Positions 49,054 through 62,400 of a stretch of 64,000 nucleotides of DNA are shown piece by piece. The notes under the pieces are model-generated. The model was not told where the DNA came from and did no database searches. It was given only the letters and a program-made list of their open reading frames with translations. The position numbers and the translations under genes were made by a program. Numbering within the stretch: position 1 is the stretch's first letter; each line of letters opens with the position of its first letter. The DNA comes from Eutreptiella sp. 'Long Island Sound 2002' (lineage: Eukaryota > Euglenozoa > Euglenophyceae > Eutreptiales > Eutreptiaceae). The stretch spans positions 42,300,090 through 42,364,089 of the forward strand of contig OZ038382.1 in NCBI GenBank assembly GCA_964036045.1. Direction: 5' to 3'.

Positions 49054-49469
49054 GGTCAGCTAAGTACACTATTTTGGTAATATATTTAATTTTTTTTTTT
49101 GTTTATCTGTTTTTTTGTTTGCACAGTGGCATGCACCATAGTGCAGCAGTATAACTATATATTTTTGCATGTCTATAACTTCTTTTATTGTTGATTATTT
49201 ATATTATCGCACAGTGGAATACACTACAGTGCAGCTTCTTCAGACACACGCATCGAATGGCCATTCGTCTCTCTGCTCAGTGTAATGTCGCTGTGCCTTC
49301 CCAGCTTTGTGAGTGCGCCAGTCAATGACGGAGGAAAGTAGTTGGCAGTTGGGGTTATGTGTCAAGTCATTTTGTTACCTTTCAGCATAGCAGGGAACAA
49401 CAAAAAAGCATGCAGAGGTTCAAAAACCGGACGGTTGAACAGTTTCCAAAAAAAGAACACCATATTTTG
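49054..49469. other. Non-coding transposon DNA downstream of the RING gene
   Basis: AT-rich, with T-tracts near 49090 and two similar GCACAGTGG(C/A)AT(G/A)CAC(C/T)A(T/C)AGTGCAGC segments (about 49124 and 49210), a diverged duplication of some 86 bp. This is likely the 3' untranslated and terminator region. No gene is seen. Confidence 0.5.
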
Positions 49470-49678
49470 AAAAAGCATTTATGTTTGTTAGGATACAAGC
49501 TGCAGTGGGTTTGAAAACGTTTCTGGATAGAAAACAATTGGAAATGGATTTTTGTTTGTTAGGATAAAAGCTGCAGTGGGTTGGAAAACGGTTTCGGAAA
49601 AAAAATAATTGGTAATGCATTTTTGTTTGTTAGGATAAAAGCTGCAGTGGGTTTGAAGACGTTTTCGCAAAGAAACCA
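49470..49678. repeat. 71-bp tandem triplication
   Basis: GTTTGTTAGGATA(A/C)AAGCTGCAG occurs at 49483, 49554 and 49625, exactly 71 bp apart, each followed by TGGGTT(T/G)GAA(A/G)ACG. Copies differ by several bases. Confidence 0.9.
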
Positions 49679-50073
49679 AGTCACATCACATCACATCACA
49701 CCACATCACGGCAAATCAAATATGGTCACACACTTCACATCACATTGAATCACATGACATCACATCACACCACATCACACCACATCACATCAAGTTAAAT
49801 CAAATATCACTGCACCAAATCACATCACATGAAATCGCATGGCAATACATGACATCCCATCACCTCATACCACATCACATCACATCACGTCACGTCACGT
49901 CACGTCACGTCACGTCACGGCACGTCACGTCATGTCACATCACATCGCCTCTCATCACGTCACATCACATCACATCGCATCACGCCACACCAAACCACAC
50001 CACACGAGATCACACTACATCACATGGAATCACGTCATGTCACATTGCATCACATCACATCACATCACGTTGC
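49679..50073 (+). repeat. Degenerate pentanucleotide microsatellite (CATCA/CGTCA)
   Basis: About 400 bp built from TCACA and TCACG steps, including a run of seven consecutive CGTCA units near 49886-49920. Short interruptions occur (for example AAATCAAATATGG). Open frames through it give Ser/His-rich nonsense and are ignored. Confidence 0.9.
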
Positions 50074-50228
50074 GAACACCACATCCTATCAACTTATAAG
50101 GCATCACATCATATGGCATGAAGAAAGGTCAATTTGCATTGGTTCATACAAGGTCAGATCACATAACGTCCGCACACCTGCAAGGCACCGCCTGTTTATG
50201 AGACCTTTACCAATAACTGAAACTCCAG

Positions 50229-50280
50229 GTTAGGATTACAGTTAGGGTTAAGGTTAGGGTTAGGGTTAGGGTTTCGGTTA
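50229..50280 (+). repeat. Interstitial telomere-like TTAGGG tract
   Basis: About seven units, the last three to four perfect (GGTTAGGGTTAGGGTTAGGG) and the first ones degenerate (GGATTACAGTTAGGG). It lies inside the transposon, immediately before the right minisatellite. Confidence 0.85.
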
Positions 50281-50284
50281 CTGG

Positions 50285-50457
50285 CATACGGCAAGATACG
50301 GCAGGGAAAGCAGGATACGGCAGTATCCGGCAGATACGGCAGGATACGGCAGGATACGGCAGGATACGGCAGGATACGGCAGGATACGGCAGGATACGGC
50401 AGGATACGGCAGGATACGACAGGATACGGCAGGATACGGCAGGATACGGCAGGATAC
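50285..50457 (+). repeat. 10-bp subterminal minisatellite, right (about 17 units of ACGGCAGGAT)
   Basis: Same unit and same strand as the left array, so the pair forms direct and not inverted subterminal repeats. The first four or so units are degenerate and the rest nearly perfect. It ends about 37 bp from the right transposon terminus. Confidence 0.95.
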
Positions 50458-50483
50458 GCGTATTACAGGAATACGGTCGTATT

Positions 50484-50493
50484 AGGGAAACCC
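50484..50493 (-). repeat. Right terminal inverted repeat, 10 bp
   Basis: AGGGAAACCC is the complement of the left terminal repeat. About 20 bp not found on the left (roughly 50464-50483) separate it from the subterminal CCTGT/TACGCGTA motif, so the two ends are not equal in length. Confidence 0.85.
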
Positions 50494-50494
50494 C

Positions 50495-50497
50495 AAT
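50495..50497. repeat. Target-site duplication AAT, right copy
   Basis: Directly after the right transposon end the satellite resumes with AATGCCTTCCCGG, which repeats the three bases present on the left side. Confidence 0.85.
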
Positions 50498-53400
50498 GCC
50501 TTCCCGGAACGCTGAAGGGGGAGCTGCAATAACTTGACAGAAAGTCCCGAATTCAATTTTGAGATATTTTGTCGGCAAGTATCACCGCACTTCATTATGA
50601 AAGCACCTGGCTCTCACACCAAGCCATACCATAACATGCCAAGCCAAGCCAGCCATGCCTTGGCTTGACGAGACGAGGCGAGCGAGCGCGCGCGTGGGGG
50701 TGGCGGGGGGTGCAATGGCAGTGTGGGTGTGTGGTGACAGTGGACCAGAGCGAAAACTTCAACGGGTAGGGCGAAAGGTGCCACTTTACGAAAGCACGCG
50801 TACAGCCTAGCCAACCACCACGCAGCAACCTGAAAATCCAATAAATGTGGCGTACCAAAATGAAACTTTTTTGCAAAAATATGGAACATGCACCTTCTAA
50901 ATTTTCTTCTAATGCCTTCCCGGAACGCTGAAGGGGGAGCTGCAATAACTTGACAGAAAGTCCAGAATTCAATTTTGAGATATTGTGTCGGCAAGTATCA
51001 CCACACTTCATTATGAAAGCACCTGGCTCTCACACCAAGCCATACCATACCATGCCAAGCCAAGCCAGCCATGCCTTGGCTTGACGAGACGAGGCGAGCG
51101 AGCGCGCGCGCGCGGGGGTGGCGGGGGGTGCAATGGCAGTGTGGGTGTGTGGTGGCAGTGGACCAGAGCGAAAACTTCAACGGGTAGGGCGAAAGGTGCC
51201 ACTTTACGAAAGCACGCGTACAGCCTAGCCAACCACCACGCAGCAACCTGAAAATCCAATAAATGTGGCGTACCAAAATGAAACTTTTTTGCAAAAATAT
51301 GGAACATGCCCCTTCTAAATTTTCTTCTAATGCCTTCCCGGAACGCTGAAGAGGGAGCTGCAATAACTTGACAGAAAGTCCCGAATTCAATTTTGAGATA
51401 TTGTGTCGGCAAGTATCACCACACTTCATTATGAAAGCACCTGGCTCTCACACCAAGCCATACCATACCATGCCAAGCCAAGCCAGCCATGCCTTGGCTT
51501 GACGAGACGAGGCGAGCGAGCGCGCGCGCGCGGGGGTGGCGGGGGGTGCAATGTCAGTGTGGGTGTGTGGTGGCAGTGGACCAGAGCGAAAACTTCAACG
51601 GGTAGGGCGAAAGGTGCCACTTTAGGAAAGCACCCGTACAGCCTAGCCAACCACCACGCAGCAACCTGAAAATCCAATAAATGTGGCGTACCAAAATGAA
51701 ACTTTTTTGCAAAAATATGGAACATGCCCCTTCTAAATTGTCGCCTAATGCCTTCCCGGAACGCTGAAGGGGGAGCTGCAATAACTTGACAGAAACTCCC
51801 GAATTCAATTTTGAGATATTGTGTCGGCAAGTATCACCACACTTCATTATGAAAGCACCTGGCTCTCACACCAAGCCATACCATACCATGCCAAGCCAAG
51901 CCAGCCATGCCTTGGCTTGACGAGACGAGGCGAGCGAGCGCGCGCGCGCGGGGGTGGCGGGGGGTGCAATGGCAGTGTGGGTGTGTGGTGGCAGTGGACC
52001 AGAGCGAAAACTTCAACGGGTAGGGCGAAAGGTGCCACTTTACGAAAGCACGCGTACAGCCTAGCCAACCACCACGCAGCAACCTGAAAATCCAATAAAT
52101 GTGGCGTACCAAAATGAAACTTTTTTGCAAAAATATGGAACATGCCCCTTCTAAATTTTCTTCTAATGCCTTCCCGGAACGCTGAAGGGGAAGCGGCAAT
52201 AACTTGACAGAAAGTCCCGAATTCAATTTTGAGATATTGTGTCGGCAAGTATCACCACACTTCATTATGAAAGCACCTGGCTCTCACACCAAGCCATACC
52301 ATACCATGCCAAGCCAAGCCAGCCATGCCTTGGCTTGACGAGACGAGGCGAGCGAGCGCGCGCGCGCGGGGGTGGCGGGGGGTGCAATGGCAGTGTGGGT
52401 GTGTGGTGGCAGTGGACCAGAGCGAAAACTTCAACGGGTAGGGCGAAAGGTGCCACCTTACGAAAGCACGCGTACAGCCTAGCCAACCACCACGCAGCAA
52501 CCTGAAAATCCAATAGATGTGGCGTACCAAAATGAAACTTTTTTGCAAAAATATGGAACATGCCCCTTCTAAATTTTCTTCTAATGCCTTCCCGGAACGC
52601 TGAAGGGGGAGCTGCAATAACTTGACAGAAAGTCCCGAATTCAATTTTGAGATATTGTGTCGGCAAGTATCACCACACTTCATTATGAAAGCACCTGGCT
52701 CTCACACCAAGCCATACCATACCATGCCAAGCCAAGCCAGCCATGCCTTGGCTTGACGAGACGAGGCGAGCGAGCGGGCGCGCGCGGGGGTGGCGGGGGG
52801 TGCAATGGCAGTGTGGGTGTGTGGTGGCAGTGGACCAGAGCGAAAACTTCAACGGGTAGGGCGAAAGGTGCCACTTTACGAAAGCACGCGTACAGCCTAG
52901 CCAACCACCACGCAGCAACCTGAAAATCCAATAAATGTGGCGTACCAAAATGAAACTTTTTTGCAAAAATATGGAACATGCCCCTTCTAAACTTTCTTCT
53001 AATGCCTTCCCGGAACGCTGAAGGGGGAGCTGCAATAACTTGACAGAAAGTGGCGAATTCAATTTTGAGATATTGTGTCGGCAAGTATCACCACACTTCA
53101 TTATGAAAGCACCTGGCTCTCACACCAAGCCATACCATACCATGCCAAGCCAAGCCAGCCATGCCTTGGCTTGACGAGACGAGGCGAGCGAGTGCGCGCG
53201 CACGGGGGTGGCAGGGGGTGCAATGGCAGTGTGGGTGTGTGGTGGCAGTGGACCAGAGCGAAAACTTCAACAGGTAGGGCGAAAGGTGCCACCTTACGAA
53301 AGCACGCCTACAGCCTAGCCAACCACCACGCAGCAACCTTAAAATCCAATAAATGTGGCGTACCAAAATGAAACTTTTTTGCAAAAATATGGAACATGCC

Positions 53401-56400
53401 CCTTCTAAATTTTCTTCTAATGCCTTCCCGGAACGCTGAAGGGGGAGCTGCAATAACTTGACAGAAAGTCCCGAATTCAATTTTGAGATATTGTGTCGGC
53501 AAGTATCACCACACTTCATTATGAAAGCACCTGGCTCTCACACCAAGCCATACCATACCATGCCAAGCCAAGCCAGCCATGCCTTGGCTTGACGAGACGA
53601 GGCGAGCGAGCGCGCGCGCGCGGGGGTGGCGGGGGGTGCAATGGCAGTGTGGGTGTGTGGTGGCAGTGGACCAGAGCGAAAACTTCAACGGGTAGGGCGA
53701 AAGGTGCCACCTTACGAGAGCACGCGTACAGCCTAGCCAACCACCACGCAGCAACCTGAAAATCCAATAAATGTGGCGTACCAAAATGAAACTTTTTTGC
53801 AAAAATATGGAACATGCCCCTTCTAAATTTTCTTCTAATGCCTTCCCGGAACGCTGAAGGGGGAGCTGCAATAACTTGACAGAAAGTCCCGAATTCAATT
53901 TTGAGATATTGTGTCGGCAAGTATCACCACACTTCATTATGAAAGCACCTGGCTCTCACACCAAGCCATACCATACCATGCCAAGCCAAGCCAGCCATGC
54001 CTTGGCTTGACGAGACGAGGCGAGCGAGCACGCGCGCGCGGGGGTGGCGGGGGGGCAATGGCAGTGTGGGTGTGTGGTGGCAGTGGACCAGAGCGAAAAC
54101 TTCAACGGGTAGGGCGAAAGGTGCCACTTTACGAAGGCACGCGTACAGCCTAGCCAACCACCACGCAGCAACCTGAAAATCCAATAAATGTGGCGTACCA
54201 AAATGAAACTTTTTTGCAAAAATATGGAACATGCCCCTTCTAAATTTTCTTCTAATGCCTTCCCGCAACGCTGAAGGGGGAGCTGCAATAACTTGACAGA
54301 AAGTCCCGAATTCAATTTTGAGATATTGTGTCGGCAAGTATCACCACACTTCATTATGAAAGCACCTGGCTCTCACACCAAGCCATACCATACCATGCCA
54401 AGCCAAGCCAGCCATGCCTTGGCTTGACGAGACGAGGCGAGCGAGCGCGCGCGCGCGGGGGTGGCAGGGGGTGCAATTGCAGTGTGGGTGTGTGGTGGCA
54501 GTGGACCAGAGCGAGAACTTCAACGGGTAGGGCGAAAGGTGCCACCTTACGAAAGCACGCGTACAGCCTAGCCAACCACCACGCAGCAACCTGAAAATCC
54601 AATAAATGTGGCGTACCAAAATGAAACTTTTTTGAAAAAATATGGAACATGCCCCTTCTAAATTTTCTTCTAATGCCTTCCAGGAACGCTGAAGGGGGAG
54701 CTGCAATAACTTGACAGAAAGTCCCGAATTCAATTTTGAGATATTGTGTCGGCAAGTATCACCACACTTCATTATGAAAGCACCTGGCTCTCACACCAAG
54801 CCATACCATACCATGCCAAGCCAAGCCAGCCATGCCTTGGCTTGACGAGACGAGGCGAGCAAGCGCGCGCGCGGGGGTGGCGGGGGGTGCAATGGCAGTG
54901 TGGGTGTGTGGTGGCAGTGGACCAGAGCGAAAACTTCAACGGGTAGGGCGAAAGGTGCCACTTTACGAAAGCACGCGTACAGCCTAGCCAACCACCACGC
55001 AGCAACCTGAAAATCCAATAAATGTGGCGTACCAAAATGAAACTTTTTTGCAAAAATATGGAACATGCCCCTTCTAAATTTTCTTCTAATGCCTTCCCGG
55101 AACGCTGAAGGGGGAGCTGCAATAACTTGACAGAAAGTCCCGAATTCAATTTTGAGATATTGTGTCGGCAAGTATCACCACACTTCATTATGAAAGCACC
55201 TGGCTCTCACACCAAGCCATACCATACCATGCCAAGCCAAGCCAGCCATGCCTTGGCTTGACGAGACGAGGCGAGCGAGCACGCGCGCGCGGGGGTGGCG
55301 GGGGGTGCAATGGCAGTGTGGGTGTGTGGTGGCAGTGGACCAGAGCGAAAACTTCAACGGGTAGGGCGAAAGGTGCCACTTTACGAAAGCACGCGTACAG
55401 CCTAGCCAACCACCACGCAGCAACCTGAAAATCCAATAAATGTGGCGTACCAAAATGAAACTTTTTTGCAAAAATATGGAACATGCCCCTTCTAAATTTT
55501 CTTCTAATGCCTTCCCGGAACGCTGAAGGGGGAGCTGCAATAACTTGACAGAAAGTCCCGAATTCAATTTTGAGATATTGTGTCGGCAAGTATCACCACA
55601 CTTCATTACGAAAGCACCTGGCTCTCACACCAAGCCATACCATACCATGCCAAGCCAAGCCAGCCATGCCTTGGCTTGACGAGACGAGGCGAGCGAGCGC
55701 GCGCGCGCGGGGATGGCGGGGGGTGCAATGGCAGTGTGGGTGTGTGGTGGCAGTGGACCAGAGCGAAAACTTCAACGGGTAGGGCGAAAGGTGCCACCTT
55801 ACGAAAGCACGCGTACAGCCTAGCCAACCACCACGCAGCAACCTGAAAATCCAATCAATGTGGCGTACCTAAATGAAACTTTTTTGCAAAAATATGGAAC
55901 ATGCCCCTTCCAAATTTTCTTCTAATGCCTTCCCGAAACGCTGAAGGGGGAGCTGCAATAACTTGACAGAAAGTCCCGAATTCAATTTTGAGATATTGTG
56001 TCGGCAAGTATCACCACACTTCATTATGAAAGCACGTGGCTCTCACACCAAGCCATACCATACCATGCCAAGCCAAGCCAGCCATGCCTTGGCTTGACGA
56101 GACGAGGCGAGCGAGCGCGCGCGCGCGGGGGTGGCGGGGGGTGCAATGGCAGTGTGGGTGTGTGGTGGCAGTGGACCAGAGCGAAAACTTCAACGGGTAG
56201 GGCGAAAGGTGCCACCTTACGAAAGCACGCGTACAGCCTAGCCAACCACCACGCAGCAACCTGAAAATCCAATAAATGTGGCGTACCAAAATGAAACTTT
56301 TTTGCAAAAATATGGAACATGCCCCTTCTAAATTTTCTTCTAATGCCTTCCCGGAACGCTGAAGGGGGAGCTGCAATAACTTAACAGAAAGTCCCGAATT

Positions 56401-59400
56401 CAATTTTGAGATATTGTGTCGGCAAGTATCACCACACTTCATTATGAAAGCACCTGGCTCTCACACCAAGCCATACCATACCATGCCAAGCCAAGCCAGC
56501 CATGCCTTGGCTTGACGAGACGAGGCGAGCGAGCGCGCGCGCGGGGGGGTGGCAGGGGGTTCAATGGCAGTGTTGGTGTGTGGTGGCAGTGGACCAGAGC
56601 GAAAACTTCAATGGGTAGGGCGAAAGGTGCCACTTTACGAAAGCACGCGTACAGCCTAGCCAACCACCACGCAGCAACCTGAAAATCCAATAAATGTGGC
56701 GTACCAAAATGAAACTTTTTTGCAAAAATATGGGACATGCCCCTTCTAAATTTTCTTCTAATGCCTTCCCAGAACGTTGAAGGGGGAGCTGCAATAACTT
56801 GACAGAAAGTCCCGAATTCAATTTTGAGATATTGTGTCGGCAAGTATCACCACACTTCATTATGAAAGCACCTGGCTCTCACACCAAGCCATACCATACC
56901 ATGCCAAGCCAAGCCAGCCATGCCTTGGCTTGACGAGACGAGGCGAGCGAGCGCGCGCGCGCGGGGGTGGCGGGGGGTGCAATGGCAGTGTGGGTGTGTG
57001 GTGGCAGTGGACCAGAGCGAAAACTTCAACGGGTAGGGCGAAAGGTGCCACCTTACGAAGGCACGCGTACAGCCTAGCCAACCACCACGCAGCAACCTGA
57101 AAATCCAATAAATGTGGCGTACCAAAATGAAACTTTTTTGCAAAAATATGGAACATGCCCCTTCTAAATTTTCTTCTAATGCCTTCCCGGAACGCTGAAG
57201 GGGGAGCTGCAATAACTTGACAGAAAGTCCCGAATTCAATTTTGAGATATTGTGTCGGCAAGTATCACCACACTTCATTATGAAAGCACCTGGCTCTCAC
57301 ACCAAGCCATACCATACCATGCCAAGCCAAGCCAGCCATGCCTTGGCTTGACGAGACGAGGCGAGCGAGCGCGCGCGCGCGGGGGTGGCGGGGGCTGCAA
57401 TGGCAGTGTGGGTGTGTGGTGGCAGTGGACCAGAGCGAAAACTTCAACGGGTAGGGCGAAAGGTGCCACTTTACGAAAGCACGCGTACAGCCTAGCCAAC
57501 CACCACGCAGCAACCTGAAAATCCAATAAATGTGGCGTACCAAAATGAAACTTTTTTGCAAAAATATGGAACATGCCCCTTCTAAATTTTCTTCTAATGC
57601 CTTCCCGGAACGCTGAAGGGCGAGCTGCAATAACTTGACAGAAAGTCCCGAATTCAATTTTGAGATATTGTGTCGGCAAGTATCACCACACTTCATTATG
57701 AAAGCACCTGGCTCTCACACCAAGCCATACCATACCATGCCAAGCCAAGCCAGCCATGCCTTGGCTTGACGAGACGAGGCGAGCGAGCACGCGCGCGCAG
57801 GGGTGGCGGGGGGTGCAATGGCAGTGTGGGTGTGTGGTGGCAGTGGACCAGAGCGAAAACTTCAACGGGTAGGGCGAAAGGTGCCACCTTACGAAAGCAC
57901 GCGTACAGCCTAGCCAACCACCACGCAGCAACCTGAAAATCCAATAAATGTGGCGTACCAAAATGAAACTTTTTTGCAAAAATATGGAACATGCCCCTTC
58001 TAAATTTTCTTCTAATGCCTTCCCGGAACGCTGAAGGGGGAGCTGCAATAACTTGACAGAAAGTCCCGAATTCAATTTTGAGATATTGTGTCGGCAAGTA
58101 TCACCACACTTCATTATGAAAGCACCTGGCTCTCACACCAAGCCATACCATACCATGCCAAGCCAAGCCAGCCATGCCTTGGCTTGACGAGACGAGGCGA
58201 GCGAGCGCGCGCGCGCGGGGGTGGCGGGGGGTGCAATGGCAGTGTGGGTGTGTGATGGCAGTGGCCCAGAGCGAAAACTTCAACGGGTAGGGCGAAAGGT
58301 GCCACTTTACGAAAGCACGCGTACAGCCTAGCCAACCACCACGCAGCAACCTGAAAATCCAATAAATGTGGCGTACCAAAATGAAACTTTTTTGCAAAAA
58401 TATGGAACATGCCCCTTCTAAATTTTCTTCTAATGCCTTCCCGCAACGCTGAAGGGCGAGCTGCAATAACTTGACAGAAAGTCCCGAATTCAATTTTGAG
58501 ATATTGTGTCGGCAAGTATCACCACACTTCATTATGAAAGCACCTGGCTCTCACACCAAGCCATACCATACCATGCCAAGCCAAGCCAGCCGTGCCTTGG
58601 CTTGACGAGACGAGGCGAGCGAGCGCGCACGCACGGGGGTGGCGGGGGTGCAATGGCAGTGTGGGTGTGTGGTGGCAGTGGACCAGAGCGAAAACTTCAA
58701 CGGGTAGGGCGAAAGGTGCCACTTTACGAAAGCACGCGTACAGCCTAGCCAACCACCACGCAGCAACCTGAAAATCCAATAAATGTGGCGTACCAAAATG
58801 AATTTTCTTTGCAAAAATATGGAACATGCCCCTTCTAAATTTTCTTCTAATGCCTTCCCGGAACGCTGAAGGGGGAGCTGCAATAACTTGACAGAAAGTC
58901 CCGAATTCAATTTTGAGATATTGTGTCGGCAAGTATCACCACACTTTATTATGAAAGCACCTGGCTCTCACACCAAGCCATACCATACCATGCCAAGCCA
59001 AGCCAGCCATGCCTTGGCTTGACGAGACGAGGCGAGCGAGCGCGCGCGCGCGGGGCTGGCGGGGGGTGCAATGGCAGTGTGGGTGTGTGGTGGCAGTGGA
59101 CCAGAGCGAAAACTTCAACGGGCAGGGCGAAAGGTGCCACTTTACGAAAGCACGCGTACAGCCTAGCCAACCACCACGCAGCAACCTGAAAATCCAATAA
59201 ATGTGGCGTACCAAAATGAAACTTTTTTGCAAAAATATGGAACATGCCCCTTCTAAATTTTCTTCTAATGCCTTCCTGGAACGCTGAAGGGGGAGCTGCA
59301 ATAACTTGACAGAAAGTCCCGAATTCAATTTTGAGATATTGTGTCGGCAAGTATGACCACACTTCATTATGAAAGCACCTGGCTCTCACACCAAGCCATA

Positions 59401-62400
59401 CCATACAATGCCAAGCCAAGCCAGCCATGCCTTGGCTTGACGAGACGAGGCGAGCGAGCGCGCGCGCGCGGGGGTGGCGGGGGGTGCAATGGCAGTGTGG
59501 GTGTGTGGTGTCAGTGGACCAGAGCGAAAACTTCAACGGGTAGGGCGAAAGGTGCCACCTTACGAAAGCACGCGTACAGCCTAGCCAACCACCACGCAGC
59601 AACCTGAAAATCCAATAAATGTGGCGTACCAAAATGAAACTTTTTTGCAAAAATATGGAACATGCCCCTTCTAAATTTTCTTCCCGGAACGCTGAAGGGG
59701 GAGCTGCAATAACTTGACAGAAAGTCCCGAATTCAATTTTGAGATATTGCGTCGGCAAGTATCACCACACTTCATTATGAAAGCACCTGGCTCTCACACC
59801 AAGCCATACCATACCATGCCAAGCCAAGCCAGCCATGCCTTGGCTTGACGAGACGAGGCGAGCGAGCGCGCGCGCGCGGGGGTGGCGGGGGGTGCAATGG
59901 CAGTGTGGGTGTGTGGTGGCAGTGGACCAGAGCGAAAACTTAAACGGGTAGGGCGAAAGGTGCCACTTTACGAAAGCACGCGTACAGCCTAGCCAACCAC
60001 CACGCAGCAACCTGAAAATCCAATAAATGTGGCGTACCAAAATGAAACTTTTTTGCAAAAATATGGAACATGCCCCTTCTAAATTTTCTTCTAATACCTT
60101 CCCAGAACGCTGAAGGGGAAGCTGCAATAACTTGACAGAAAGTCCCGAATTCAATTTTGAGATATTGTGTCGGCAAGTATCACCACACTTCATTATGAAA
60201 GCACCTGGCTCTCACACCAAGCCATACCATACCATGCCAAGCCACGCCAGCCATGCCTTGGCTTGACGAGACGAGGCGAGCGAGCGCGCGCGCGCGGGGG
60301 TGGCGGGGGGTGCAATGGCAGTGTGGGTGTGTGGTGGCAGTGGACCAGAGCGAAAACTTCAACGGGTAGGGCGAAAGGTGCCACTTTACGAAAGCACGCG
60401 TACAGCCTAGCCAACCACCACGCAGCAACCTGAAAATCCAATAAATGTGGCGTACCAAAATGAAACTTTTTTGCAAAAATATGGAACATGCCCCTTCTAA
60501 ATTTTCTTCTAATGCCTTCCCGCAACGCTGAAGGGCGAGCTGCAATAACTTGACAGAAAGTCCCGAATTCAATTTTGAGATATTGTGTCGGCAAGTATCA
60601 CCACACTTCATTATGAAAGCACCTGGCTCTCACACCAAGCCATACCATACCATGCCAAGCCAAGCCAGCCATGCCTTGGCTTGACGAGACGAGGCGAGCG
60701 AGCGCGCGCGCGCGGGGGTGGCGGGGGGTGCAATGGCAGTGTGGGTGTGTGGTGGCAGTGGACCAGAGCGAAAACTTCAACGGGTAGGGCGAAAGGTGCC
60801 ACTTTACGAAAGCACGCGTACAGCCTAGCCAACCACCACGCAGCAACCTGAAAATCCAATAAATGTGGCGTACCAAAATGAAACTTTTTTGCAAAAATAT
60901 GGAACATGCCCCTTCTAAATTTTCTTCCAATGCCTTCCCGGAACGCTGAAGGGGGAGCTGCAATAACTTGACAGAAAGTCCCGAATTTAATTTTGAGATA
61001 TTGTGTCGGCAAGTATCACCACACTTCATTATGAAAGCACCTGGCTCTCACACCAAGCCATACCATACCATGCCAAGCCAAGCCAGCCATGCCTTGGCTT
61101 GACGAGACGAGGCGAGCGAGCGCGCGCGCGGGGGTGGCGGGGGGTGCAATGGCAGTGTGGGTGTGTGGTGGCAGTGGACCAGAGCAAAAACTTCAGCGGG
61201 TAGGGCGAAAGGTGCCACCTTACGAAAGCACGCGTACAGCCTAGCCAACCACCACGCAGCAACCTGAAGATCCAATAAATGTGGCGTACCAAAATGAAAC
61301 TTTTTTGCAAAAATATGGAACATGCCCCTTCTAAATTTTCTTCTAATGCCTTCCCGGAACGCTGAAGGGGGAGCTGCAATAACTTGACAGAAAGTCCCGA
61401 ATTCAATTTTCAGATATTGTGTCGGCAAGTATCACCACACTTCATTATGAAAGCACCTGGCTCTCACACCAAGCCATACCATACCATGCCAAGCCAAGCC
61501 AGCCATGCCTTGGCTTGACGAGACAAGGCGAGCGAGGGCGCGCGCGCGGGGGTGGCGGGGGGTGCAATGGCAGTGTGGGTGGGTGGTGGCAGTGGACCAG
61601 AGCGAAAACTTCAACGGGTAGGGCGAAAGGTGCCACTTTACGAAGGCACGCGTACAGCCTAGCCAACCACCACGCAGCAACCTGAAAATCCAATAAATGT
61701 GGCGTACCAAAATGAAATTTTTTTGCAAAAATATGGAACATGCCCCTTCTAAATTTTCTTCTAATGCCTTCCCGGAACGCTGAAGGGGGAGCTGCAATAA
61801 CGTGACAGAAAGTCCCGAATTCAATTTTGAGATATTGTGTCGGCAAGTATCACCACACTTCATTATGAAAGCACCTGGCTCTCACACCAAGCCATACCAT
61901 ACCATGCCAAGCCAAGCCAGCCATGCCTTGGCTTGACGAGACGAGGCGAGCGAGCGCGCGCGCGCGGGGGTGACGGGGGGTGCAATGGCAGTGTGGGTGT
62001 GTGGTGGCAGTGGACCAGAGCGAAAACTTCAACGGGTAGGGCGAAAGGTGCCAATTTACGAAAGCACGCGTACAGCCTAGCCAACCACCACGCAGCAACC
62101 TGAAAATCCAATAAATGTGGCGTACCAAAATGAAACTTTTTTGCAAAAATATGAAACATGCCCCTTCTAAATTTTCTTCTAATGCCTTCCCGCAACGCTG
62201 AAAGGGGAGCTGCAATAACTTGACAGAAAGTCCTGAATTCAATTTTGAGATATTGTGTCGGCAAGTATCACCACACTTCATTATGAAAGCACCTGGCTCT
62301 CACACCAAGCCATACCATACCATGCCAAGCCAAGCCAGCCGTGCCTTGGCTTGACGAGACGAGGCGAGCGAGCGCGAGCGCGCGGGGGTGGCGGGGGGTG

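Larger units (their letters stand above)
45154..50494. mobile_element. PIF/Harbinger-type DNA transposon, 5341 bp, inserted in a satellite monomer
   Basis: The ends are inverted: GGGTTTCCCT at 45155-45164 and its complement at 50484-50493, each with one extra unmatched outer base (A left, C right). A second CCTGT...TACGCGTA motif lies just inside both ends in inverted orientation. The insertion is flanked by AAT at 45151-45153 and 50495-50497. Removing the element and one AAT rejoins a type-B monomer of exactly 418 bp (347 + 71). A 3-bp target duplication, G-rich termini and a DDE_Tnp_4-like transposase all point to PIF/Harbinger, although the family usually prefers TWA targets rather than AAT. 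Both transposon genes lie inside and diverge. Confidence 0.9.

Noticed and set aside
58949-59758. Single 269-codon minus frame spanning two monomers
   Set aside because: It arises only because a 408-bp unit with the 10-bp deletion brings two monomer frames into register; not a gene.
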